Assembly (NCBI GenBank): GCA_003131985.1
Contig: PKWH01000188.1
Location: forward strand, 5,493 to 21,594
Source of the DNA: Acidobacteriota bacterium
Lineage (GTDB): Bacteria > Acidobacteriota > Terriglobia > Acidiferrales > UBA7541
Direction: 5' to 3'
DNA: 16,102 nucleotides
A program made the translations under genes and the position numbers. Positions within the stretch are counted from its first letter, which is position 1; every line of letters begins with the position of its first letter. Shown here one piece after another: positions 1-6,891 of the stretch. Under the pieces are notes generated by a model that did not search any database, had not been told where the DNA came from, and saw only the letters and a list, made by a program, of their open reading frames with translations.

Positions 1-218
1 CGCAGAATCAACACAGGGGCTTCGCGGGAAATTCTGGAAATTTCGCCGGAAACGAACTGGTCCAGGACAAAATCGCCGACTACGCAAATCGTCTGGCGCG
101 GGAATGAAGCCACGATGTCGAGCAGGCGCGTGAGGTCAACGGTCACGTCCGTGGCGCGTCCGTCAGCTCGGGCCCGTATCTTTGATTGTCGCTTGGTCTT
201 TCTTGGCCCCGCGGTCAA
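1..218 (-). CDS. hldE: Heptose-7-phosphate kinase (HldE/RfaE1 ribokinase-like domain), N-terminal part only
   Basis: Only the first 72 codons are in the window; the rest lies beyond the left edge. Translation from a TTG start at 218-216 gives a basic leader, then VVGDFVLDQF and ISRISREAPV. This matches the N-terminal nucleotide- and sugar-binding segment of the PfkB-type kinases that phosphorylate D-glycero-D-manno-heptose 7-phosphate for the LPS inner core. TTG is favoured because GAGGAG lies 5 nt upstream of it. A GTG at 134-132 would give a start closer to the usual family length but has no good ribosome site, so about 28 extra basic residues are uncertain. The gene lies about 120 bp downstream of lpxK on the same strand, fitting an LPS operon. 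Whether the C-terminal adenylyltransferase domain of bifunctional HldE is present cannot be seen. The family call is firm; HldE versus a single-domain HldA/RfaE1 is open. Confidence 0.8.
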   Translation of the reverse strand, partial: MTAGPRKTKRQSKIRARADGRATDVTVDLTRLLDIVASFPRQTICVVGDFVLDQFVSGEISRISREAPVLIL

Positions 219-339
219 TAAATCTCCTCGAACTTTAAAATGAGTACTTCACTTGCCGTCATGGTGACGAAAAGTATCACACGGCTGGTGCACGTGCCAA
301 TCGGTGGACGTTTGTACTGTGCCAACGCCGTCTGACAGT

Positions 340-1377
340 TCATTTGGTATCTACGGTACCGGATCGTGGCTTTTTCGTCAGCGCCTGCCAGAAATCATGT
401 TCTCGATCGATGTGCAACGAGATAGAACAAACCCACAAATTCATCGCTGGTTGCGCTTGTTCCAAATTAAAACGGTCCTTCTCGGTGCAGATGAGGCCGG
501 CGGCTCCGGCTTCTTTGGCTTGCTTCTCGATTGCGGCTACGTCGGATGGCGTATAGCGGTGATGGTCAGGAAAAGATTTAAATCCGGCAATCTGAAAGCC
601 CCAGTCGCGTAGGTCGGCGATGAATGCGACGGGATTGCCTATTCCGCAAAAGGCGAACAACATTTTGGAGCGCGCTTCCGATGCGGCGAGTTGCGAATTC
701 CAAGGTGAATAGACCGACGCAAGCGTTGTGCGAGCGTAAAAGATGGGAGCGGCCGAATGCCGCCGTACGATCGACTCGATAGCGAGGGCATGGTTGCTGC
801 GCGTTATAACGACCAAATCAGCGCGCTTGAGTGCACTGCGCGGCTCGCGCAATCGTCCCGAGGGTAACAAATGCCCTCCGCCGAAAGGATTGCTCGCATC
901 GATTAGAACGATGTCAACATCACGCGCTAACTGGAGATGCTGAAAACCGTCGTCGAGGATAAACCACTCTACGCCGCGAGCGGCCAGGGTAACGCCATTC
1001 TTGTGGCGATGCGCGCCGACTCCAAACAGCACGCGGTTCTCTAGACGAAATTGCAGAAGCTGCACTTCATCGCTCGTTGAAGAAGCGCCCGGATCGTTAG
1101 TCTCTTGAGATTTGTGTTCAGATGTGCTGACAGCCTTGCCTCGATACCCTCGCGTGAGGATTCCAACGCTCTTGCCTTCTGCAAGCAACCGTTCCGCAAT
1201 CCACAGAACCATCGGCGTTTTCCCAGTTCCACCGGCGGTCAAGTTCCCTACACTGATGACGACTCCCTCCAAGTGACGCTGGTGAAGAATTCCATCCCGA
1301 TATGCTCGCGCCCGAAGACGAGCTATCGCAGCATACGGCAGTGACAGTGGCCATAGGAGCGATTCCTTCAGCGTCAC
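340..1377 (-). CDS. lpxK: Tetraacyldisaccharide 4'-kinase (lipid A 4'-kinase)
   Basis: LpxK phosphorylates the 4' position of the lipid A disaccharide at the inner face of the cytoplasmic membrane, giving lipid IVA, the acceptor for Kdo. Visible marks of the 345-residue product are a Walker A loop AGGTGKT at residues 48-54, a conserved LTRGY shortly after it, SDEVQLL in place of the usual GDEPLLL, DDGFQH at 142-147, the GIGNP segment near 255, FPDHHRYT at about 269-276 and TEKD at 298-301. Length is normal for the family. The start is GTG at 1377-1375, which overlaps the waaA stop as GTGA and indicates translational coupling with waaA, whose product acts on the same intermediate. The region around residues 81-103 is a little longer and more polar than in model LpxK proteins. 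No other assignment is reasonable. Confidence 0.96.
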   Translation of the reverse strand: MTLKESLLWPLSLPYAAIARLRARAYRDGILHQRHLEGVVISVGNLTAGGTGKTPMVLWIAERLLAEGKSVGILTRGYRGKAVSTSEHKSQETNDPGASSTSDEVQLLQFRLENRVLFGVGAHRHKNGVTLAARGVEWFILDDGFQHLQLARDVDIVLIDASNPFGGGHLLPSGRLREPRSALKRADLVVITRSNHALAIESIVRRHSAAPIFYARTTLASVYSPWNSQLAASEARSKMLFAFCGIGNPVAFIADLRDWGFQIAGFKSFPDHHRYTPSDVAAIEKQAKEAGAAGLICTEKDRFNLEQAQPAMNLWVCSISLHIDREHDFWQALTKKPRSGTVDTK

Positions 1378-2783
1378 GCAGCACTTCCCTTTTGTGGGCC
1401 GTCGGTGGCGGAACCGCCATCCGTGGCTTCGCCTTGGATCTGGCCTTCGCGCTGGCCAATCAAAGACACGATGCGCTCAAGAGAACGCGCCGTCGCCCCG
1501 CGATTCCGCTCGGAAATTTGGCGCGCGGCAGTGCCCATGCCTTCGCGCATCTCATTGTTCTGGATCAATAGCACCCATACTCTTCCGAGCTGCTCTCCGT
1601 TTGCTACTTGTACACCGGCGTGTGCGTCGAGAAACTGATCCGCCATTTCGCGAAAGTTTTCCATTGAGGTCCCGAAGACCGGGGGGCGGGAAAAACACGC
1701 GGGCTCCAGAATGTTGTGCCCGCCCGCGCGGACCAGGGAGCCCCCGACAAAAACAGCATCCGCTAGCGAATACAGTCCTGCTAGCTCACCAATCGAGTCG
1801 AGAACGAGCACATCCGTGTTTTCGTCCAGTGGTTCGCTAAGGTCCAGTTGGCTCCGGCGAGCGGTATTCCATCCACCTTCGGCGATGATTCTTTCCGCAG
1901 CGATGAATCGATCCGGCTTTCGAGGCGCAAGTATCAGGAGAGTCCGGCGCCATTGCCTCTGGACGCCATCGTATCCCGCAAGGACGGCCTGTTCTTCTCC
2001 TTCTACAACACTTCCCGCAACCAGCACCGGCCAGCGCTCTTGCTGTCGAATCTGGGTTTGAAGCCACGATCCGAAGCGGCCGATGGCTGAGGGTTCCACG
2101 TCATATTTCATATTGCCGGTAATTTCCACGCGCTCTTCGGGCGCACCCATACTCACTAGACGCTTTGCGTCTTCTTCACTCTGGGCCAGAAAGAGCTCCG
2201 AATCTTGAAGAGTGCGCCCGAAGAATTCTCCGACAAGAAACCGCCATCTTTCGAAACGGGAGAAGGATCTTTCGGAGATGCGCGCGTTCGCGAAGATTAC
2301 CGGGATGGAAGATCGCCGCGCTTCCCGCAAGAAATTCGGCCAAATCTCCGTTTCCATCACGATCACGAGCGCGGGGCGGATCGTTCGCAACGCTTTTCGC
2401 ACCGGCACTACCCAGTCGAGCGGAAAATAAAAAATCCCGTTCGCGGATTGCAATCGTTCGCGCGCGAGCCGCTGACCCGTTTCCGTGGTGGTGGAAACAA
2501 AAATTGCCCGGTCAGGAAACCGGCTCTTGAGACCTTCGACAAGAGGCTTTGCGGCGAGAACTTCGCCTACCGAAACCGCATGTATCCAGATTGCTCCACC
2601 TCCAGGAGGGTCAGTTTCGTGGGCCGCGGCGCTACTTGCGTTAGTAGCCAAGGCCAACGGCAGAATCCCAAGACGCTCGCGTAACGCACCGGAATGTTCG
2701 CCACGCCGCCACCCACGCAATGCGAAGTAGGGCGCCAATACGAACATGCCAACTGCTGTAACAATCCGATATAGGAAATACAT
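1374..2783 (-). CDS. waaA: 3-deoxy-D-manno-octulosonic acid (Kdo) transferase
   Basis: WaaA (KdtA) is a membrane-associated GT30 glycosyltransferase that moves Kdo from CMP-Kdo to lipid IVA. From the ATG at 2783-2781 the product is 469 residues. It begins with the hydrophobic anchor MYFLYRIVTAVGMFVLAP. The acceptor-side motif SVGE is at 71-74, with Glu74 the expected catalytic base, and ETEIWPN is at 144-150. In the C-terminal half are IGELAGLYSLADAVFVGGSL (about 331-350) and GGHNILEPA at about 354-362, the CMP-Kdo binding region. The frame stays open upstream to 2891, but a TATAAT at 2862-2867 would place the transcript start inside that extension, and the anchor fits the family N-terminus, so 2783 is preferred although no strong Shine-Dalgarno precedes it. 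A polar insert (about 43-63) and a Gly/Ser/Gln-rich tail make it slightly longer than usual. First gene of the LPS operon. Confidence 0.95.
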   Translation of the reverse strand: MYFLYRIVTAVGMFVLAPYFALRGWRRGEHSGALRERLGILPLALATNASSAAAHETDPPGGGAIWIHAVSVGEVLAAKPLVEGLKSRFPDRAIFVSTTTETGQRLARERLQSANGIFYFPLDWVVPVRKALRTIRPALVIVMETEIWPNFLREARRSSIPVIFANARISERSFSRFERWRFLVGEFFGRTLQDSELFLAQSEEDAKRLVSMGAPEERVEITGNMKYDVEPSAIGRFGSWLQTQIRQQERWPVLVAGSVVEGEEQAVLAGYDGVQRQWRRTLLILAPRKPDRFIAAERIIAEGGWNTARRSQLDLSEPLDENTDVLVLDSIGELAGLYSLADAVFVGGSLVRAGGHNILEPACFSRPPVFGTSMENFREMADQFLDAHAGVQVANGEQLGRVWVLLIQNNEMREGMGTAARQISERNRGATARSLERIVSLIGQREGQIQGEATDGGSATDGPQKGSAA

Positions 2784-2861
2784 TGGGAAGGCGTTGTGGC
2801 GATTCGCGATTCCTGCGACGTGCCAGGCGCGTCTGAGAGCGACTCCGCACACAAACGAGGT

Positions 2862-2867
2862 ATTATA
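2862..2867 (-). promoter_or_regulatory. Candidate -10 box of the waaA-lpxK-hldE operon
   Basis: The minus strand reads TATAAT here, a perfect sigma-70 -10 hexamer inside otherwise GC-rich DNA. It would place transcript start near 2855 and a leader of about 70 nt before the waaA ATG. The -35 side is poor: only TTGTGC at 20 bp spacing. Read on the plus strand, the same bases form TATTAT (2861-2866), so the site could also fire toward the divergent exported-protein gene. That second role is inference. Confidence 0.4.
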
Positions 2868-2942
2868 GTGGCAGCGAGCGCGAACATGCACAACTTCCGG
2901 CGAGAACCGCGCATCGAAATCGCAGGCCAGGAAAATCGATAG

Positions 2943-3599
2943 ATGACTCGAGCCAGCGCACTAGCCGTAACAGCTTTCCTAATGTGCGCAAGCGGTTTCG
3001 CACAGTCTTCCGGTGTGAAACCTACCCCGAACGCTTCGCCGGAATTCTCCCCTTCTCTTGCGCACGATACGCACGAGGGCATGACGATTCTGGCCGATTC
3101 CTATGACGAACCCGCGCGAGCTAAAGAGAAATTCGGCAAAGCAGATCCGATTCAGGTGGGAATCCTTCCGGTCGAGGTTTTTCTGCGCAATGAATCGGAC
3201 CATCCGATTCGCATCGACCTCAATACGATCCAGCTCGAAGTGCACTTTCGGAACGGCGATCATCAGGATATCGACTCGTTAAGGCCATACGACGCCGCAT
3301 ACAAGATCGCTCACCCTCAGGGCCCCTCAGGCCCGAAAAATTCACGCATTCCGAGCCTTTCCTTGCCAGGCGGGGACAAAAAATCAGCGAAAATCGAAGA
3401 CGTCCTTCGGCCGCTTGCGCTCGATGCCGATGTGGTTCCTCCCAAGGCCACCATTCATGGTTTTCTTTATTTCGATTTGAGCCGGGATATGTCACTGGCC
3501 GCCGCGTCCGTGCTCTACGTCCCTGACGCAGCAGTGATCCCGGGCAATAAACCTCTAATGTTTTTTGAGGTTCCTCTGGCCAAAATTCCGCAGGACTGA
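2943..3599 (+). CDS. Exported protein of unknown function (218 aa)
   Basis: I do not recognise this family. The protein starts with a Sec-type signal peptide (MTRASALAVTAFLMCASGFA, cleavage probably near residue 21). An unstructured Pro/Ser stretch follows to about residue 40. A mature domain then contains VGILPVEVFLRNESDHPIRI and IQLEVHF, alternating hydrophobic strands that suggest a beta-sandwich-like fold. The C-terminal part has further strands ending FFEVPLAKI. The pattern, with a sentence-like FLRNESDHPIRI motif typical of proteins that describe substituent beta-strands, resembles small periplasmic proteins seen in soil acidobacteria, but this comparison is from memory. The ATG has AGGA 10 nt upstream. 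It is transcribed away from waaA across a gap of about 160 bp that holds a possible shared promoter, and it converges on the cupin gene. No catalytic motif and no lipobox cysteine are visible. Confidence 0.8.
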   Translation: MTRASALAVTAFLMCASGFAQSSGVKPTPNASPEFSPSLAHDTHEGMTILADSYDEPARAKEKFGKADPIQVGILPVEVFLRNESDHPIRIDLNTIQLEVHFRNGDHQDIDSLRPYDAAYKIAHPQGPSGPKNSRIPSLSLPGGDKKSAKIEDVLRPLALDADVVPPKATIHGFLYFDLSRDMSLAAASVLYVPDAAVIPGNKPLMFFEVPLAKIPQD

Positions 3600-3660
3600 A
3601 CTGAGTACTTAGGTTTTCTACACCGCTTTGTCGAAAGCTGGCAGGGGGAAGTACATCGCT

Positions 3661-4080
3661 CTAATGCGACGCTGGTGGGTCGAGGATAATTTCGAAATAC
3701 TGCGCCGGCCTTGTTCCGACGTTTTGAATTTGGTGTTGGTCGCCGGCAGCGACAAAAGCGACCGAGCCAGGCCCGAGCTTCGTCGTCTTGTCGACGATTG
3801 TCACCTCTACCTCGCCTTCGCTGATGAGAAACATTTCTTCCTGCTGGTGGTGATGGGCATGGTGCGGCGAACTCCCAGGCAGCAAAAAGACTTCGTGGAC
3901 GTGGATGTGCACGCCATTGTGCGTCAGACCATCCAGAATGGGGCGGAACGTGGCGTTTGCCTCTTTCTGCGAGGTTAGATCTTCGAAGTTGTAGGTCCGC
4001 GACTGCAACGTGCTTTGTCCAGAACCCGACCTCGGCAGCAGAAAAACCGCTAGGCAGACCAACAGGAGCTTTGGTTTCAT
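3661..4080 (-). CDS. Exported single-domain cupin protein
   Basis: A 139-residue protein with an N-terminal signal peptide (MKPKLLLVCLAVFLLPRSGSGQ, cleavage about residue 21) and one cupin barrel. Cupin motif 1 is present as a His-rich run followed by Glu and Gly (His74, His76, His78, Glu82, Gly89). Motif 2 is present as Gly105, Gly113, His116 and Asn120, with alanine at 111 where proline is usual. The two histidines, the glutamate and His116 form the normal metal site of the fold, so a metal-binding periplasmic protein is likely, but the substrate cannot be read from sequence; cupins range from oxygenases and isomerases to sugar-binding proteins. GGGAGG lies about 11 nt upstream of the ATG. 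The gene stands alone, convergent with the unknown exported protein (61 bp apart) and divergent from hppA. Confidence 0.88.
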   Translation of the reverse strand: MKPKLLLVCLAVFLLPRSGSGQSTLQSRTYNFEDLTSQKEANATFRPILDGLTHNGVHIHVHEVFLLPGSSPHHAHHHQQEEMFLISEGEVEVTIVDKTTKLGPGSVAFVAAGDQHQIQNVGTRPAQYFEIILDPPASH

Positions 4081-4156
4081 GGCACTCAGTTCCTCCCAAC
4101 AAAGTCTACCCGCGGCCGAATGGGAGTTCTAGGATTGCAGGAAAGGTTGTGCGTTG

Positions 4157-4196
4157 GCGATTACCCCTTGAGAAGCATGTACGCGTTGGTAATCGC
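4157..4196. repeat. 9-bp perfect inverted repeat between cupin gene and hppA
   Basis: GCGATTACC (4157-4165) and its exact complement GGTAATCGC (4188-4196) are separated by 22 bp. A direct repeat GCGTTGG (4151-4157 and 4183-4189) is superimposed, 32 bp apart, close to three helical turns. The element lies 77 bp upstream of the cupin ATG and 67 bp upstream of the hppA -35 box. It could be an operator for either divergent gene. No run of T follows on either strand, so it does not look like a terminator. Confidence 0.45.
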
Positions 4197-4262
4197 AAAG
4201 CTTCGTGCGGGTCTTGAATTTGCCAGAGCAGAAACGGATTTGCTATCAAACGCCCTCTTTTC

Positions 4263-4291
4263 TTGACGAAAGATGCTAATCCTGATACAAA
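4263..4291 (+). promoter_or_regulatory. Candidate sigma-70 promoter of hppA
   Basis: TTGACG (4263-4268, five of six consensus bases) is followed after 17 bp by TACAAA (4286-4291, four of six), with an extended -10 TG at 4283-4284. Transcript start would fall near 4298, leaving about 67 nt before the leader ORF and about 120 nt before the preferred hppA ATG. This is the best promoter-like match seen in the intergenic DNA of this window. Confidence 0.5.
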
Positions 4292-4340
4292 AGTCGATTC
4301 TGTTTATTAACTTCTCGCAATCTGTGGGCTCCCGCCAAGG

Positions 4341-4362
4341 AGTCTTCATCCGGAGGAAGGCT
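4341..4362 (+). promoter_or_regulatory. Hairpin presenting/sequestering the hppA-leader Shine-Dalgarno
   Basis: AGTCTTC (4341-4347) can pair with GAAGGCT (4356-4362), six Watson-Crick pairs and one G-U, around an 8-nt loop. The Shine-Dalgarno GGAGG (4352-4356) lies in that loop, and AAGG next to it lies in the stem. The hairpin ends 2 nt before the ATG of the leader ORF. This geometry could tune translation initiation. It was folded by eye and not computed. Confidence 0.35.
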
Positions 4363-4364
4363 GA

Positions 4365-4418
4365 ATGTGCTCTTGTCTCTTCAAATGTGTGACCGCCCGC
4401 TTAGTGGAAGCTTTTTAA
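4365..4418 (+). CDS. Possible 17-codon Cys-rich leader peptide upstream of hppA
   Basis: An ATG at 4365 lies 8 nt after GGAGG (4352-4356), the best ribosome site in the region. It opens a 17-residue ORF, MCSCLFKCVTARLVEAF, ending in TAA at 4416-4418. That stop overlaps an in-frame hppA ATG as TAATG, an arrangement typical of translational coupling or reinitiation. Three cysteines in the first eight residues are notable. The alternative is that the same ribosome site serves a GTG at 4367 in the hppA frame (spacing 10 nt), in which case the leader would be an accident of overlap. Confidence 0.4.
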   Translation: MCSCLFKCVTARLVEAF

Positions 4419-6871
4419 TGCGCAATCTTATGTCAAGTGAAGGCTTGAGACCCTTCGGCAACATGCTGAAATCCGCAGCGGCGGCGATCGTGATGTTGTT
4501 CGGTGCTGCAGCGGCTCACGCGCAAGGCGAGGCGCCTGGCGGCGAAGCCAATCTGAAGCTGCCTGATTTGTCGCAAGTAAATTTTCTGGGCATGGACGGC
4601 CACAAACTCCTGCTCTTTGGAATACTGTTCTGCATTTTTGGACTGGTATTCGGCCTGGTGATCTACACGCGGCTGAAGAATCTGCCGGTTCATCGCGCCA
4701 TGCGCGAAATTTCGGAGTTGATCTACGAGACGTGCAAGACCTACCTGATTACCCAGGGCAAGTTTCTTTTGCTGCTTGAGTTGTTCATTGCCGTGGTGAT
4801 TGTGCTCTATTTCGGCGTCCTGCTGCACTACGAGGCAGCGCGCGTAATCATCATATTTTTGTTTAGCGTCCTCGGAATTGCCGGAAGCTATGGCGTGGCC
4901 TGGTTTGGCATTCGCGTAAACACATTCGCGAATTCCCGGACCGCTTTTGCGGGACTTCGCGGCAAACCCTTTCCGCTTTACCACATTCCGCTCCAAGCCG
5001 GGATGAGCATCGGCATGATGTTGATCAGCGTGGAACTGTTGATGATGCTCCTGATCCTGCTTTTTGTTCCCGGCGACTACGCGGGCCCCTGTTTCATCGG
5101 CTTCGCTATTGGCGAATCGCTCGGAGCTGCCGCGTTGCGAATTGCGGGCGGCATCTTCACCAAGATTGCGGATATTGGCTCTGACTTGATGAAAATAGTC
5201 TTCAAGATTAAAGAAGACGACGCGCGCAATCCCGGCGTGATTGCCGACTGCACAGGAGATAACGCAGGCGATTCCGTTGGACCAACCGCGGACGGCTTTG
5301 AAACCTACGGCGTCACGGGAGTGGCGCTGATCACGTTTATCCTGCTAGGGGTGAAGAGCCCGACAGTACAGGTTCAGTTGCTGGTATGGATCTTCGTGAT
5401 GCGCATTGCCATGCTGGTGGCTAGCGCGCTGGCTTACTTTATAAACGACCTGATCGCCAAGGCGCGCTTCGCAAAAGCTGATGAGATGAATTTCGAGTCT
5501 CCGCTTACTTCGCTGGTTTGGATCACCTCCATCGTATCTATCGTTATCACTTACGCGGTCTCTTCCTTCATCATTCCGGAGCTTGGAGGAGACTCTACGC
5601 AATGGTGGAAGCTGGCGACGATTATTTCCTGCGGAACACTGGCGGGAGCTGTGATTCCAGAGCTGGTAAAGGTTTTCACGTCCACGGAATCGCGGCACGT
5701 TCGAGAGGTGGTCACCTCGGCGGAGGAAGGCGGCGCGTCTTTGGGCATTTTGTCCGGCTTCGTGGCCGGGAATTTTTCCGGCTACTACCTGGGACTTGCC
5801 ATGGTCTGTCTAATGACCGTGGGCTATCTCGTCAGCTTGCAGGGTCTGGGCAACTTGATGCTCGCGGCTCCCGTCTTCGCATTTGGACTTGTGGCTTTCG
5901 GCTTCCTCGGCATGGGTCCGGTTACCATCGCCGTAGATTCGTATGGTCCAGTTACAGACAACGCGCAATCGGTCTACGAGCTTTCGCAAATTGAAGCCAT
6001 ACCGAACATCAAGCAAGAGCTGAAAAAAGACTACAACATGGACGTAAACTTCGAGCGCGCTAAAGATTTGCTCGAAGCCAACGACGGCGCGGGGAACACT
6101 TTCAAAGCCACAGCAAAACCCGTGCTCATCGGTACGGCTGTGGTCGGCGCGACCACCATGATTTTCTCGATTATTATGGCGCTCACGAACGGCATCACCG
6201 AGAACGTAGATAAGCTCTCGCTGCTCCATGCTCCGTTCTTTCTCGGGCTCGTTACCGGCGGCGCTATGATTTACTGGTTTACGGGCGCATCCACGCAGGC
6301 GGTAACTACGGGCGCTTATCGCGCCGTTGAGTTCATTAAAGCGAATATCAATCTCGAGAGTGCAGAGCGAGCTTCGGTGGCCGATAGCAAAAAGGTGGTT
6401 GAAATCTGCACGAAGTACGCGCAGAAAGGCATGCTGAATATTTTCGTCGCCGTGTTCTTCGCCACACTAGCATTCGCCTTCGTCGAACCGTTCTTTTTTA
6501 TCGGCTACCTGATCTCCATCGCCATATTTGGCCTTTACCAGGCCATTTTTATGGCAGACGCTGGCGCCGCGTGGGATAACGCGAAGAAGATCGTTGAAGT
6601 CGAACTCAAACAGAAAGGCACGCCGCTGCATGACGCGACGGTAATAGGCGACACGGTGGGCGATCCTTTCAAGGACACATCGTCCGTGGCCTTGAATCCA
6701 GTGATCAAATTCACCACGCTGTTCGGGTTGCTGGCGGTCGAGTTGGCCGTGAAGTTGACGCTGGAAACAGGTGGAACATTGACGCACGTTCTGGCTGCTG
6801 CATTCTTTCTAGTGTCCTACTTCTTCGTTTACCGGTCGTTCTACGGCATGAGGATTAAGTCAGGGGACTAA
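4418..6871 (+). CDS. hppA: Membrane-bound ion-translocating pyrophosphatase, divergent type
   Basis: An integral membrane enzyme that couples hydrolysis of PPi to H+ (or Na+) pumping. Numbered from the ATG at 4418 (817 residues), a signal-like hydrophobic segment ends near residue 35 (AHAQ), then about 16 membrane segments follow. Conserved catalytic parts are IADCTGDNAGDSVG with Asp277, 281 and 285, SYGPVTDN near 508-515 and GDTVGDPFKDT near the C terminus. The usual GADLVGKVE substrate loop is altered: DIGSDLMK (252-259) is one residue shorter before EDD and lacks the K-x-E glutamate. Lys563 in GNTFKAT occupies the position that marks K+-independent enzymes. A GTG at 4367 in the same frame would add 17 residues. 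I prefer 4418 because of the TAATG junction with the leader ORF. A small exported-protein gene follows after 20 nt. Ion specificity is not decidable here. Confidence 0.95.
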   Translation: MRNLMSSEGLRPFGNMLKSAAAAIVMLFGAAAAHAQGEAPGGEANLKLPDLSQVNFLGMDGHKLLLFGILFCIFGLVFGLVIYTRLKNLPVHRAMREISELIYETCKTYLITQGKFLLLLELFIAVVIVLYFGVLLHYEAARVIIIFLFSVLGIAGSYGVAWFGIRVNTFANSRTAFAGLRGKPFPLYHIPLQAGMSIGMMLISVELLMMLLILLFVPGDYAGPCFIGFAIGESLGAAALRIAGGIFTKIADIGSDLMKIVFKIKEDDARNPGVIADCTGDNAGDSVGPTADGFETYGVTGVALITFILLGVKSPTVQVQLLVWIFVMRIAMLVASALAYFINDLIAKARFAKADEMNFESPLTSLVWITSIVSIVITYAVSSFIIPELGGDSTQWWKLATIISCGTLAGAVIPELVKVFTSTESRHVREVVTSAEEGGASLGILSGFVAGNFSGYYLGLAMVCLMTVGYLVSLQGLGNLMLAAPVFAFGLVAFGFLGMGPVTIAVDSYGPVTDNAQSVYELSQIEAIPNIKQELKKDYNMDVNFERAKDLLEANDGAGNTFKATAKPVLIGTAVVGATTMIFSIIMALTNGITENVDKLSLLHAPFFLGLVTGGAMIYWFTGASTQAVTTGAYRAVEFIKANINLESAERASVADSKKVVEICTKYAQKGMLNIFVAVFFATLAFAFVEPFFFIGYLISIAIFGLYQAIFMADAGAAWDNAKKIVEVELKQKGTPLHDATVIGDTVGDPFKDTSSVALNPVIKFTTLFGLLAVELAVKLTLETGGTLTHVLAAAFFLVSYFFVYRSFYGMRIKSGD

Positions 6872-6891
6872 CGGCCGGGGAGGTGAGGTTT

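Noticed and set aside
241..249. TGAGTACTT occurring at 241-249 and again at 3602-3610
   Set aside because: A nine-base identity without matching flanks in 16 kb is not enough to call a repeat or operator.
257..269. CGTCA-TGG-TGACG hairpin between lpxK and the heptose kinase gene
   Set aside because: Only a 5-bp stem with no T run on the minus strand; too weak to call a terminator.
2784..2891. N-terminal extension of waaA by 36 codons
   Set aside because: A perfect -10 box lies inside it, the residues match nothing expected, and the hydrophobic anchor of the family starts at 2783.
3623..3641. GCTTT-GTCG-AAAGC hairpin between two convergent genes, considered as a bidirectional terminator
   Set aside because: Short stem with a bulge and no T-rich tail on either strand.
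6883..6891. GTG start for the exported helical protein
   Set aside because: The GTG overlaps the ribosome site that serves the ATG at 6892, leaving no ribosome site of its own.
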